This document shows positions 32,564 through 40,825 of a stretch of DNA of 64,000 nt, piece by piece. How positions within the stretch are numbered: the stretch's first letter is position 1; every line of letters starts with the position of its first letter. Origin of the DNA: Kineococcus rhizosphaerae. GTDB taxonomy: Bacteria; Actinomycetota; Actinomycetes; Actinomycetales; Kineococcaceae. Under the pieces are notes generated by a model. It saw only the letters and a list, made by a program, of their open reading frames with translations. It made no database searches and was not told the origin of the DNA. The stretch lies in NCBI RefSeq assembly GCF_003002055.1, contig NZ_PVZF01000011.1, positions 124,001 to 188,000 on the forward strand. Direction: 5' to 3'. The translations under genes were made by a program, and so were the position numbers.

Positions 32564-33169
32564 TCAGCGGCGGTGCCGACCGCGGTGCGACGGCCACCGC
32601 CACGACGGCCCGCGGCCCGTTTCCCACCGGGTCCGCACCTGGACCTCCGCCCGCTCGCGGAGGTCCGCCCGGAAGCGTTCCTCCACCTCGGGGTGGAGCC
32701 GTGCCTGGAGGCGGCGCAGCAGCACCCAGCCCGTCAGCACCAGCGCGCACGCCGCACCGCCACCGGACATCAGCACCAGCGCCACCGAGTCGTCACCGGA
32801 ACCGGCGCGGCGGGCGACCCGGGGGTTCGCGGTGTCGTACTGCACCTGCAACCGGTCCCCCGCCCGGGGGAGGGGATCGGTGCAGCTCAGGTAGGCCCGC
32901 CGACCGAGCACCTCGACCTCGATGCTGCCCCACTTCGGGTGCGCGCAGTCGTCCACCAGGAGGACGGGAGCGGTGGTGTACGCACCCCGCTGGGCGTACG
33001 TGCGCTCCTCGTCCCAGGACGCCCAGCCGTAGACGGTTCCCAGGACCACCCACAGCGCCAGCCAGGCCACCAGTCCCGGGCGCTCCAGGAGGGCCGGCAG
33101 ACGTCGTCGGGCGAGTGACCACCCGCGGGGCCGGTCCCCGGGCCGACCGTCGGGACCGCTCACCGGCAT
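32564..33169 (-). CDS. DUF3592-like membrane protein
   Basis: About 201 residues. Transmembrane helix 1 (LVAWLALWVVLGTVYGWASW), outer segment YAQRGAYTTAPVLLVDDC, PKWGSIEVEVLGRRAYLSC and RAGDRLQVQYDTANPRVARR, helix 2 (SVALVLMSGGGAACALVLTG), then a basic cytoplasmic tail of 45 residues. The G-D-x-x-x-V-x-Y-D-x-x-N-P motif is the DUF3592 hallmark. Same plan as the shorter protein at 12509-12940. A TAGCCT -10 box lies about 40 nt upstream of ATG 33169. Function unknown. Confidence 0.75.
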   Translation of the reverse strand: MPVSGPDGRPGDRPRGWSLARRRLPALLERPGLVAWLALWVVLGTVYGWASWDEERTYAQRGAYTTAPVLLVDDCAHPKWGSIEVEVLGRRAYLSCTDPLPRAGDRLQVQYDTANPRVARRAGSGDDSVALVLMSGGGAACALVLTGWVLLRRLQARLHPEVEERFRADLRERAEVQVRTRWETGRGPSWRWPSHRGRHRR

Positions 33170-33336
33170 CTCGGGTCCCGCCCCGTCCCGGTTCGAGCGT
33201 GCACCGTCCCAGGCTAGGAGGGGGCCGGGTGCTGCACGGCACGTCTGCGCACCAGAGCACCCGGGCGGCCGATCAGGAGAACCACCCGATCGTGGACCGA
33301 GTGGCACCCGGCCCGCCGCCCTGGAACCGTCGTCCC

Positions 33337-33813
33337 GTGAGCGCGACCCCGACCGCGCAGGAGTGCGTCTTCTGCGCCATCGCCCGGCACGACGCCGAGG
33401 CCAGCACGGTGTTCGAGGACGACACCGTCGTGGCCTTCATGGACCGCTACCCCGTCACCCCCGGGCACCTCCTGGTCGTGCCGCGCCACCACGCGGTGGG
33501 CCTGGAGGACCTGGACGACGCCACGGGGATCCGCGTCTGGGCGGTGGCTCACGACCTGGCCCGCACCCTGCGCCGCTCCACGTTCCGCCCGGAGGGGATC
33601 AACTTCTTCCTCTGCGACGGCGAGGTCGCCTTCCAGACGGTGTTCCACCTCCACCTGCACGTCCTGCCCCGCTGCACCGGGGACGGCTGGACCGTCGAGA
33701 ACCTCCCCGGGACGCTGGACCGGGACAGGCGACACCTGGACGAGGACGCGCGCGAGATCAGGACCGCCGCCGCTCGACGCGCGGGCGAGGGTCCGGCCGG
33801 TACCCGTGGGTGA
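33337..33813 (+). CDS. HIT family nucleotide hydrolase/transferase
   Basis: 158 residues. Zinc-type N-terminus ECVFCAIARHDAEASTVFED (CxxC), MDRYPVTPGHLLVVPRHHAV, and the histidine triad HLHLHVLPR at 104-112. Such proteins cleave nucleoside phosphoramidates or dinucleoside polyphosphates. The C-terminal third is longer and more charged than the core. GTG 33337 lies among upstream open frame that is antisense to DUF3592 and is excluded. The last 8 bases overlap the start of the next gene, so the two are probably translated together. Confidence 0.92.
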   Translation: MSATPTAQECVFCAIARHDAEASTVFEDDTVVAFMDRYPVTPGHLLVVPRHHAVGLEDLDDATGIRVWAVAHDLARTLRRSTFRPEGINFFLCDGEVAFQTVFHLHLHVLPRCTGDGWTVENLPGTLDRDRRHLDEDAREIRTAAARRAGEGPAGTRG

Positions 33814-35170
33814 TCGGGTCGTGAGGTTCCTGGCCCCCGGGTGGCTGGTCCCCCTGGACTCCGGCCTGTGGGCGGTGGACCGCTACCAACCCGTGGCCGC
33901 GGTCCTCGACCTCCGCGACGGGACCGTCCGGAACGTGGTGTCGTGGTCCGCGCAGCCACCCCCCGCGGCGGTGCGGTACTCCTCCACGGTGGTGCTGGAC
34001 GACGGGACGTCGCTGTGGGTCCAGCAGGAGAGCGGCGGGCCCGTCGTGCGGGTCGGCGAGGAGGGGATCGCCGCCAGCGGGCTGGTCGACGACTCTGACG
34101 ATCCGACGGCGAAGCAGTCGCTCCAGGTGTGCAGGCCGGGTTTCGCGTGGTGCTCGGGCAGCGCCGACGAGTACGAGGTCGTACCCCGCGGAGCACCTCC
34201 CAGCGAGCCACCCCGGCACGGCCGGCTGCAACGGGTGGACTCCGACGGCCGGGTCCACACCGTCGAACTGGACCGGGGAGTCCGAGAACTCCTCGACACC
34301 CCGCAGGGTCTCCTAGTCGCCGCCGTGGGGGACGACGTGCACCGGCGTCCCCGCTGGGACGGGGACCGGGACAAGGTGGCCCACGGCACCCGGCACTTCC
34401 TGCTGCCGTGGCAGGAGACACCACCACCGTTCCTCGGCGACCGGTACGCCCTGCCCGCGGACTTCCACCCGCCCCCGCGGACACCGCACCCGACCCTGCC
34501 GTCCCAGGACGTCGCCGGGTACGGCCCCGTCGCCGCCGGTGGTGGGCTGGAGTGGTTCGCAGGACCCGGCCGGAGAGCGCCCGACGACGATCCGGCGTTC
34601 GCCCGGCCGGTCCTCAGCGCCCGCGGACCCGACGGGACGACGGTGGCCTCGTGGGACCTCGGTGGTGGCTGGATCGACGCCGTCACCGCCCACGGCACCC
34701 GGCTGACCGTCGCCCTGGCCCACCGCCCGACGGGGTGGAGGTCCCACGTCGTGCACCACCCCGTGGAGGTCTTCACCCTGGACGCCGCCGACGGTTCCCG
34801 GACCGACGTGCTGGCCGCTGACGCGGTGGACGTCAGCGAGGGGTGCTGGCCCCTGCAGCCGCCGCCGGTGGACGCCCGGTCCTACGCCTGGGAGGTGCTG
34901 AGGAGCGCCCAGCGCGGTGCCGGGCAGCTGGAACGGGTGGGGGCACGTGAGGTGCGGTACCGCCTCGACGGTTCGTGGCCGCAGACGGTCCTGGAACTCA
35001 CGTGCACCGTGTCCGGACGGCCGGGTGTCGTTCTGCGGCAACGGACACCGCTCTTCGACGAGCTGGGTCGCGCCATCGGCTCGCAGTACGCCGCCGCGCA
35101 CCTCGTGGACCGGCTGGCCTCGCACTGGCAACCCCGGCCGGGAGTGGCCGACGGTTTCCTCGACCTGTGA
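33806..35170 (+). CDS. large beta-propeller-like protein coupled to HIT gene
   Basis: 454 residues, GTG 33806 overlapping the HIT stop by 8 bp. No signal peptide. The sequence alternates short strands and turns: APGWLVPLDSGLWAVDRYQP, AAVLDLRDGTVRNVVSWSA, LWVQQESGGPVVRVGEEG, TPQGLLVAAVGDDVHRRP, WDLGGGWIDAVTAHGTRLTV and EVFTLDAADGSRTDV. This fits a seven- or eight-bladed propeller. The C-terminal 60 residues (FDELGRAIGSQYAAAHLVDR) form a separate helical piece. Not recognised. Overlap suggests a functional link with the HIT enzyme, which I have not seen described. Confidence 0.7.
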   Translation: MGDRVVRFLAPGWLVPLDSGLWAVDRYQPVAAVLDLRDGTVRNVVSWSAQPPPAAVRYSSTVVLDDGTSLWVQQESGGPVVRVGEEGIAASGLVDDSDDPTAKQSLQVCRPGFAWCSGSADEYEVVPRGAPPSEPPRHGRLQRVDSDGRVHTVELDRGVRELLDTPQGLLVAAVGDDVHRRPRWDGDRDKVAHGTRHFLLPWQETPPPFLGDRYALPADFHPPPRTPHPTLPSQDVAGYGPVAAGGGLEWFAGPGRRAPDDDPAFARPVLSARGPDGTTVASWDLGGGWIDAVTAHGTRLTVALAHRPTGWRSHVVHHPVEVFTLDAADGSRTDVLAADAVDVSEGCWPLQPPPVDARSYAWEVLRSAQRGAGQLERVGAREVRYRLDGSWPQTVLELTCTVSGRPGVVLRQRTPLFDELGRAIGSQYAAAHLVDRLASHWQPRPGVADGFLDL

Positions 35171-35322
35171 GCCGGACGGTGCCGTCGACGTGGCAGGGCC
35201 CGGGGTTTCCGCGGACGAAACCGGTGCGCCGGGATTTCTGGGGTTCTCGTCCGTCCGGGTCCGGGATCGACGGCCGTCGAACGCCGGGAACCCCCGCGGT
35301 CGCCGACGCGAACCGGGGGACC

Positions 35323-35997
35323 TCACCCCAGGCCGACCGCCACGCGGTCTCTCACCATCACCTCCACCGACGCCCGCGGCGGACGTCCGCTCATCACCGT
35401 CACGTCGAAGTCCGCAGCACCGTCGGCGGCTGCGGGCGAGCGGTACGACCACGTCAACCGCGTCACCCCCCGCTGGTGCTGGACCCCCACCCCGGTCGAA
35501 CCCACCAGCACCGTCATCCAGTCACCGCAGGCGGGGTCGCGCCCGATGTCCGCCGACGCCCGCGCCACCCCCGGCCACGGCACCCCGTAGCCGGCCTGCA
35601 GCCACAGGAACGTCAGCCCACGGCGCCGGGCTTCGACGAAGGTCGTCTCCGGGTCCCACTCCACACCGGGCGGGAGGTGGAACACGTACACCGCCGCGCT
35701 CTCCCCGCGGCCCAGCTCAGCGCGCGGGACCAGTTCCCGGGAACCCTGGCGGGCGAAGCACCGGCGGAAACCGGCTGCCTCCAGGCTGGGCAGGGTGGGT
35801 GGGGCGAAACCCAGCCACTCCCGCGCCGCGTCCTCGCTCACCGGCTCGAAGTGCCCCAGCCGGCCCCGTTCCCGCGGCCCACGGGTGGGGCGTCCCCGTG
35901 GTGGCAGCAGCGAGTCCAGCGCCGCCGCGACCGGTGACGGGAGCGGCAGGTCGAGGAGGGGTCGCGACCAGTCGTGGTCTTCGCCGTCAGGACTCAC
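35323..35997 (-). CDS. hypothetical protein
   Basis: 224 residues, no signal peptide or membrane helix. Recognisable segments: EDAAREWLGFAPPTLPSLEA, GESAAVYVFHLPPGVEWDPE, RRGLTFLWLQAGYGVPW and ASVEVMVRDRVAVGLG. The first 60 residues are Pro/Arg-rich. Composition is normal for an expressed gene but I cannot assign a family. GTG 35997 is the first start; the ribosome site is weak. Convergent with the propeller gene, 152 bp apart. Confidence 0.6.
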   Translation of the reverse strand: MSPDGEDHDWSRPLLDLPLPSPVAAALDSLLPPRGRPTRGPRERGRLGHFEPVSEDAAREWLGFAPPTLPSLEAAGFRRCFARQGSRELVPRAELGRGESAAVYVFHLPPGVEWDPETTFVEARRRGLTFLWLQAGYGVPWPGVARASADIGRDPACGDWMTVLVGSTGVGVQHQRGVTRLTWSYRSPAAADGAADFDVTVMSGRPPRASVEVMVRDRVAVGLG

Positions 35998-36167
35998 CCG
36001 CTCACCGTGCCAGCACGTGCCCGCACCGAGGAAGGCACCTCGTCACCCGACCCCGACGTCAGATCGAGACCTGACCCGCCGTCGACCGTCGCGCTCGACG
36101 ATCGTGGTGACGGCGGGGTTCGATCGGTAGCCCGGGCACTGTCGCGACCCCGTGCTCGGCTGCGCGG

Positions 36168-36584
36168 GTGCACACCGTCGCCGTCGGCATCCTCGTCCAG
36201 GACCAGCGCGTGCTCCTGGGGCTGCGCAGCGCGGGCCGCCGCGCCTTCCCGGGCCGGTGGGCCCTGCCCGGGGGCCACGTCGAACCCGGCGAGTCCGAGA
36301 CCGGGGCCCTGCGCCGGGAGCTGCGCGAGGAACTGGGCATCGACGTCCTGGAGTGCGACGGCGAACCCACCTCGCGACTGCACGTGACCTCCGGCGCGCC
36401 CGGCACCGAGGTGCGCCTGAGCGCCTGGCGGGTACGAGCCTGGGACGGACGTCCCGGCAACGTCAGTCCCCACGAGCACGACCGTCTCGCCTGGTTCACG
36501 CTCGGGGAGTTCGACCAGCTGCGGTGGGCGCACCCCGAGCACCGTGAGGTGCTGAGGGAGCTGCTCGACCCGACCAGCCCGTGA
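36168..36584 (+). CDS. Nudix hydrolase
   Basis: 138 residues. The Nudix box is complete at residues 35-58: GGHVEPGESETGALRRELRE then ELGI, with the GX5EX7REUXEEXGU spacing. The rest (VAVGILVQDQRVLLGLRSAG, LSAWRVRAWDGRPGNVSPHE) is typical of MutT/NUDT15-like NTP-cleaning enzymes. Substrate not predictable. GTG 36168. Divergent from the hypothetical gene at 35323-35997. Confidence 0.92.
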   Translation: MHTVAVGILVQDQRVLLGLRSAGRRAFPGRWALPGGHVEPGESETGALRRELREELGIDVLECDGEPTSRLHVTSGAPGTEVRLSAWRVRAWDGRPGNVSPHEHDRLAWFTLGEFDQLRWAHPEHREVLRELLDPTSP

Positions 36585-36735
36585 GACGCCCCGGGGGGTC
36601 TGCCCGGCTCCACGGTCGTCCCACGGGTCCACCGGCTCACCCCTGCCGCCTCCGGTCGGACTCGGCCACGGTCCGCGCGGGAACAGGTCCTAGTCTTCGG
36701 GCACGCACCCCCGACGACGAGGACGTGACCCGACC

Positions 36736-37620
36736 GTGGACCACCTGACCTTCCCCTCCGACGCGGACGGTCTCGTCCTGCACGGCTACCACTGGCCGGC
36801 GCCCGGACCCCGCGCCACCGTGCAGGTCGTGCACGGCCTCAGCGAGCACGCGCCGCGCTACGACCGGCTGGCCCGGGCGCTGGTGGCGGCGGGGTACGAC
36901 GTGTGGGCGCACGACCACCGCGGTCACGGCGCCTCGGTGGACGAGCGGACCCCGCACGTCAGCTTCGGCGTCGGCGGGTGGGACGGTCTCGTCGCAGACG
37001 TGACGCAGTTCTCCGCCCTCGTCGAGGCCGAGCGTCCCGGCCTGCCGCACTTCCTCGTCGCGCACTCCATGGGCTCGTTCGCGACGCAGGTCACCCTGCT
37101 GGACCACTCCCGGCGCTACGACGGCGTGGTGCTCAGCGGGTCCACGACCATCGACGTGTTCGCCGCTGGCCTGCCGGCGCCGCAGGAGGGGCAGGGCGGT
37201 GACCTGTCGGCCTTCAACGCCGGTTTCGAGCCCCGCACCGGCTACGAGTGGCTCTCGCGCGACGCGGCGGAGGTGGACGCCTACGTCGCGGACCCGTTGT
37301 GCGGGCAGGAGACCGCGCCGGAGGTGATGGGGGCGCTGTTCTCCTCCCCGCGGGTCGGTGACCCGCGGGAACTGGCGGGGATCGACCCGGGCCTGCCGCT
37401 GCTCGTGGTCAGCGGTGGGGACGACCCGCTGGCCGGTGGCGGGGAACTGATCGAGCTGCTGGGCCGGCGGTACCGGGAGGCGGGGGTCCGCGACGTGGAG
37501 GTCGAGGTGTACCCCGGGGCCCGGCACGAGGTCTTCAACGAGACCAACCGCGACGAGGTGACCCGCCGGGTCGTGGACTGGCTCGACGCGCGCTCGGCGG
37601 CGCCGCGCGAGCGGGGCTGA
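36736..37620 (+). CDS. monoacylglycerol lipase/lysophospholipase-like hydrolase
   Basis: 294 residues, cytoplasmic. The N-terminal GYHWPAPGPRATVQVVHGLS and EHAPRYDRLARALVAAGYDV then AHDHRGHGAS are the serine aminopeptidase S33/lysophospholipase pattern. The nucleophile is Ser in VAHSMGSFATQ (an A-H-S-M-G elbow), about residue 113; Asp in SGGDDPLAGG; His in GARHEVFNE. GTG start; a TAGTCT -10 box lies about 45 nt upstream. Its stop is 18 bp from the convergent MarR stop. Probably deacylates a monoacylglycerol or lysolipid. Confidence 0.88.
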   Translation: MDHLTFPSDADGLVLHGYHWPAPGPRATVQVVHGLSEHAPRYDRLARALVAAGYDVWAHDHRGHGASVDERTPHVSFGVGGWDGLVADVTQFSALVEAERPGLPHFLVAHSMGSFATQVTLLDHSRRYDGVVLSGSTTIDVFAAGLPAPQEGQGGDLSAFNAGFEPRTGYEWLSRDAAEVDAYVADPLCGQETAPEVMGALFSSPRVGDPRELAGIDPGLPLLVVSGGDDPLAGGGELIELLGRRYREAGVRDVEVEVYPGARHEVFNETNRDEVTRRVVDWLDARSAAPRERG

Positions 37621-37637
37621 GGGCTGAGGGGGCGACG

Positions 37638-38117
37638 TCAGGGCGCGCCGGGCCGCTCGTGCTCGTCCTGCTCCTCCAGCACGGCGAGCAGGTGCGCCAG
37701 CACCGAGACCACCTCGGGCAGCAGCGCCTGCTCCCGCCCGCTCAGCCGGGCCGTCGCGGAGGCCACCGTCGTCGCGCTGGCCCGGTCGTAGCGGGTCAGC
37801 AGCGACGTCGCGGCCCGGGTGGCCCGCACGTCCACCCCGCGCAGGTCACCGACGGCGGGGGTCCGCTCGGTCAGGCCGGCCGCCCCCGTGGCGCGCAGCA
37901 GGTTGCTGACCGTGGACCGCGCCAGGTGCAGCGTCCCGGCGAGCTGGCTGGGGGTCGAGGGGCCGCGGGCGGCCAGGACGCGCAGCAGCTCGACCTGGGC
38001 CTCGGGCAGGTCCGGCAGGTCGGCCAGCTCCCGGCTGCGGCGCAACACCTTGCGGCGCAGCGGGCCCAGCAGGACCGACAGGTCGGCGGCGGGGCCGGGG
38101 GCGGTGTCGTCGGGCAC
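37638..38117 (-). CDS. MarR family regulator, probable padC repressor
   Basis: 159 residues. Winged helix in LPDLPEAQVELLRVLAARGP, TPSQLAGTLHLARSTVSNLL and RATGAAGLTERTPAVGDLRG. GTG 38117 with GAGGA upstream. Divergent from the phenolic acid decarboxylase gene across 65 bp that contain the AT-rich palindrome at 38159-38172 overlapping the padC -10 region. Phenolic acids are the natural candidate effector, as for PadR or HcaR-type MarR proteins elsewhere; this is inference from context. Confidence 0.88.
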   Translation of the reverse strand: MPDDTAPGPAADLSVLLGPLRRKVLRRSRELADLPDLPEAQVELLRVLAARGPSTPSQLAGTLHLARSTVSNLLRATGAAGLTERTPAVGDLRGVDVRATRAATSLLTRYDRASATTVASATARLSGREQALLPEVVSVLAHLLAVLEEQDEHERPGAP

Positions 38118-38143
38118 GTCCTCATCCTGCCCGGTGAGGGGTC

Positions 38144-38173
38144 TTGACCTCCAACTGGTTTTGCACTCAAAAT
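38144..38173 (+). promoter_or_regulatory. padC promoter with MarR operator
   Basis: -35 TTGACC (38144-38149), 18-nt spacer, -10 CAAAAT (38168-38173). The palindrome TTTTG/CAAAA (38159-38163 and 38168-38172, 4-nt centre) overlaps the -10, a classic repressor position. It is one of the few AT-rich stretches in the window. Confidence 0.65.
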
Positions 38174-38182
38174 CATGCGGTG

Positions 38183-38704
38183 ATGACGCCGGAACTCCAG
38201 GACCCCGCTCCCCCGCAGAACCTCGACGGGCTGGTCGGGCACCGCTTCGTCTACACCTACGCCAACGGCTGGCGGTACGAGATGTACGTCAAGAACTCAC
38301 GCACCATCGACTACCGCATCCACTCCGGCATGGTCGGCGGACGCTGGGTCAAGGACCAGCACGTCGACCTCGTCCAGCTCGACGAGGACAGCTACAAGGT
38401 CTCCTGGACCGAGCCGACCGGCACCTGCGTCGTGGTGAACGTCATGCCCGGGCGGCGCCGCCTGCACGGCACGATCTTCTTCCCGCGTTGGGTCGAGGAG
38501 GACGGTTCCAGGACCGTCCTGTTCCAGAACGACCACCTGCCGCTGATGCAGCAGTACCGCGACGCCGGCCCCACCTACCCGATCCACGTCGTCCCCGAGT
38601 TCGCCCGGATCACGTTCTTCGAGCACGTCGGCACCGACGACGAGGACGTCGTCTCCACCGCCCCGGGCGACCTGCCCGCCTCCTTCGTCGACCAGGAGAA
38701 CTGA
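38183..38704 (+). CDS. padC: phenolic acid decarboxylase
   Basis: 173 residues, cytoplasmic homodimer by family. Decarboxylates p-coumaric, ferulic and caffeic acid to vinyl phenols without cofactor. The family signatures are continuous: [64 protein letters not shown] and [12 protein letters not shown]. The residues known from Bacillus PadC (Tyr11, Tyr13, Tyr19, Arg41, Glu64, from memory) map at a constant offset of 13 to Tyr24, Tyr26, Tyr32, Arg54, Glu77, so the active site is intact. ATG 38183. Followed after 2 bp by an alpha/beta hydrolase. Confidence 0.96.
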   Translation: MTPELQDPAPPQNLDGLVGHRFVYTYANGWRYEMYVKNSRTIDYRIHSGMVGGRWVKDQHVDLVQLDEDSYKVSWTEPTGTCVVVNVMPGRRRLHGTIFFPRWVEEDGSRTVLFQNDHLPLMQQYRDAGPTYPIHVVPEFARITFFEHVGTDDEDVVSTAPGDLPASFVDQEN

Positions 38705-38706
38705 CC

Positions 38707-39531
38707 GTGGAACCCTCGCCCGAACCCGGACCGCAGGACGACCTGCGCGCGCCGGACCACACCCACCGCGTCAGCACGTCCGACGGGCTGACGCTCGTCG
38801 TCCACGCCTGGGACGGTTCCGGTGCGGCCGCGCACCCGGTCGTGCTGCACCACGGGTTCAGCGCCAGCGCCTTCGTCGAGTGGCCGCGCACGGGCCTGCT
38901 GCAGGCCCTGCTCGCCGCCGGACGTCGCGTCCTGGCGGTGGACGCCCGGGGGCACGGGGCGTCGGACAAACCCCACGACGCGGCGCGCTACGGCGAGGTC
39001 CGGATGGCCGCCGACGTCGTCGAGGTGCTCGACGCCCTCGACCTGGGCGTGATCGACCTGGTCGGGTACTCGATGGGCTCGGTCGTCTCGCTCCTGGTCG
39101 CCTCCACGCACCCCGACCGCGTCCACCGCCTCGCCGTCGGCGGGGTCGGCGCCGGGATCGTGGAACTCGGCGGGGTCGACACCCGCGCCCTGTCCTCCGC
39201 CGAACTCGCGCGGGCCCTGCGTGCGCCGGACCCCTCGGCGATCACCGACCCGCTGGTCCGCGGTTTCCGCGAGTTCGCCGAGGCGACCGGCAACGACCTG
39301 CTGGCCCTGGCCGCCCAGGCCGACGCCGTGCACGCCGCACCCCTGGCCCTGGACCGCATCAGCGCCCCGACGCTGGTGGTGGCCGGGGACGCCGACCCGC
39401 TGGCCGAACGTCCCGAGGTGCTCGCCGCCGCCGTCCCGCGGGCCCGGTTGCAACGGGTGCACGGCGACCACGCGGAGGCGCTGTCCGACCCGGGGTTCGC
39501 CCACGCGATCGCGGAGTTCCTGGCTCCCTGA
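38707..39531 (+). CDS. alpha/beta hydrolase in the padC operon
   Basis: 274 residues from GTG 38707, 2 bp after the padC stop. Strand/oxyanion segment HPVVLHHGFSASAFVEWPRT, VDARGHGASDKP, nucleophile elbow LVGYSMGSVVSLL (Ser about 123), acid in VVAGDADPLAERPE and His in HGDHAEALSDP complete a catalytic triad. Coupling to phenolic acid decarboxylase suggests that it may be an esterase that frees hydroxycinnamic acids from esters, or takes care of a downstream product; not proven. No signal peptide. Confidence 0.88.
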   Translation: MEPSPEPGPQDDLRAPDHTHRVSTSDGLTLVVHAWDGSGAAAHPVVLHHGFSASAFVEWPRTGLLQALLAAGRRVLAVDARGHGASDKPHDAARYGEVRMAADVVEVLDALDLGVIDLVGYSMGSVVSLLVASTHPDRVHRLAVGGVGAGIVELGGVDTRALSSAELARALRAPDPSAITDPLVRGFREFAEATGNDLLALAAQADAVHAAPLALDRISAPTLVVAGDADPLAERPEVLAAAVPRARLQRVHGDHAEALSDPGFAHAIAEFLAP

Positions 39532-39613
39532 GCCGACGGCCGGTGCCCGTGGTGCGGGCACCGGCCCGACGCCAGCGGGTGCCGACCCCGTCCGCCGAGG
39601 CGACGATGGGCCG

Positions 39614-40825
39614 GTGCCGCTCCTGCCGTCCCCGCCGACCGAGCGCGACGCCGTCCGCGCCTGGGTCGCCACCCACCTCGGGCACCTGACCTGCGAGCCG
39701 CCGGGGGAACCGGTGCCGGTCTCGGCCGTGCGCGGCGGCCAGCGCGCCGCCGATGCCGCGCTCGCGACGCTGGACCTGGCCGGGTACGCCGCCCGTCGCA
39801 ACGAGGTCCTCCCGGTCGGGCGCCGGGGCGCGACGCGGTTGTCCCCCTACGTCCGCCACGGCCTGCTGCCCCTGCCCACCGTCTGGGCCGCGGCCGCCGA
39901 CGCGCCGGCCCGGGACCGCGCGAAGTTCCGCGACGAACTGCTGTGGCAGGAGTACGCCCGTCACCTCTACGCCCGCCTCGGCCACCGCACGGCCGAGGCG
40001 CTGCGCTTCGAGGCTCCCGTCCCGCGGCAGGCCTGGCCGCGCGAACCCTGGCCGGCGGACATGGCGTGCGTCGCGGCGACCACCGCCGAACTGCACGAGG
40101 ACGGCTGGCTGGTGAACCAGACCCGCATGTGGCTGGCGTCGCAGTGGTCGGTGCGCGCCGGGGCGGACTGGCGCGAGGGTGCGCAGGAGATGTACCGCCA
40201 CCTGCTCGACGGTTCGCAGGCCGCCAACCGTCTCGGCTGGCAGTGGGCCGTCGGGACCGGGACGGGCAAGGTCTACGGCTTCAGCCGCTGGCAGGTCGAG
40301 AAGCGCGCCCCCGGGTTGTGCCGGGGGTGCGCCCTGCAGCGGGCCTGCCCCGTGCAGGAGTGGCCGGACACCGACGCCGGACCCCGCGCCGACGTCCCGG
40401 CGGAGCTGACGGGTGGGCCCACCGACGCCGCGGGCCCGCGGGAACCGGAGGTCGCGGGAGAACCCGACGCCGTCTGGCTGACGGCGGAATCCCTCGGGGA
40501 CACCGACCCGGCCCTGCTCGCGCACCCGGACCTGCCCACCGTCTTCGTGTTCGACGAACCGCTGCTGGCGCACCTGCGGTTGTCCGGCAAACGGCTCGTG
40601 TTCCTGGCCGAGACCCTGGCCGAACTGGGGTGCGACGTGCACCTCGGTGATCCCGTGGCGGAACTGTCCGGGCGCCGGCTGGCCGTCACCCACGCCCCCG
40701 TCCCCGGTTTCGCCCGCCGCGCCGCGCAGCTGGACGTCGTCGCCCGCCACCCGTGGCCGTGGTTGCGCCGGCCCGGTCAGGGGTCCCTGCGCTCGTTCAG
40801 CGCGTGGGTGCGCTCGGCGGGGTGA
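39614..40825 (+). CDS. cryptochrome/photolyase-like FAD protein with swapped domain order
   Basis: 403 residues. The FAD-binding photolyase domain comes first: ATRLSPYVRHGLLPLPTVWA (75-94), FRDELLWQEYARHLY (105-119), DGWLVNQTRMWLASQWSVRA (163-182) and LLDGSQAANRLGWQWAVGTG (197-216). Then Cys236, Cys239 and Cys245 (CRGCALQRAC), a Pro/acid linker, and a C-terminal stretch resembling the N-terminal Rossmann domain of photolyases: AVWLTAESLGDTDPALLAHP (286-305), VFVFDEPLLAHLRLSGKRLV, FLAETLAELGCDVHLGDPVA. GTG 39614; the longer frame upstream is antisense. DNA repair or photoreception is likely but not certain. Confidence 0.82.
   Translation: MPLLPSPPTERDAVRAWVATHLGHLTCEPPGEPVPVSAVRGGQRAADAALATLDLAGYAARRNEVLPVGRRGATRLSPYVRHGLLPLPTVWAAAADAPARDRAKFRDELLWQEYARHLYARLGHRTAEALRFEAPVPRQAWPREPWPADMACVAATTAELHEDGWLVNQTRMWLASQWSVRAGADWREGAQEMYRHLLDGSQAANRLGWQWAVGTGTGKVYGFSRWQVEKRAPGLCRGCALQRACPVQEWPDTDAGPRADVPAELTGGPTDAAGPREPEVAGEPDAVWLTAESLGDTDPALLAHPDLPTVFVFDEPLLAHLRLSGKRLVFLAETLAELGCDVHLGDPVAELSGRRLAVTHAPVPGFARRAAQLDVVARHPWPWLRRPGQGSLRSFSAWVRSAG

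Noticed and set aside
31528-33813. Reading the HIT protein as the end of a 761-codon protein
   Set aside because: The upstream part is antisense to the propeller and DUF3592 genes; HIT proteins start near the CxxC segment, consistent with GTG 33337.
35204-35222. GGTTTC/GAAACC hairpin after the propeller gene
   Set aside because: Only 6 bp with a 7-nt loop and no T tract; too weak to call a terminator.
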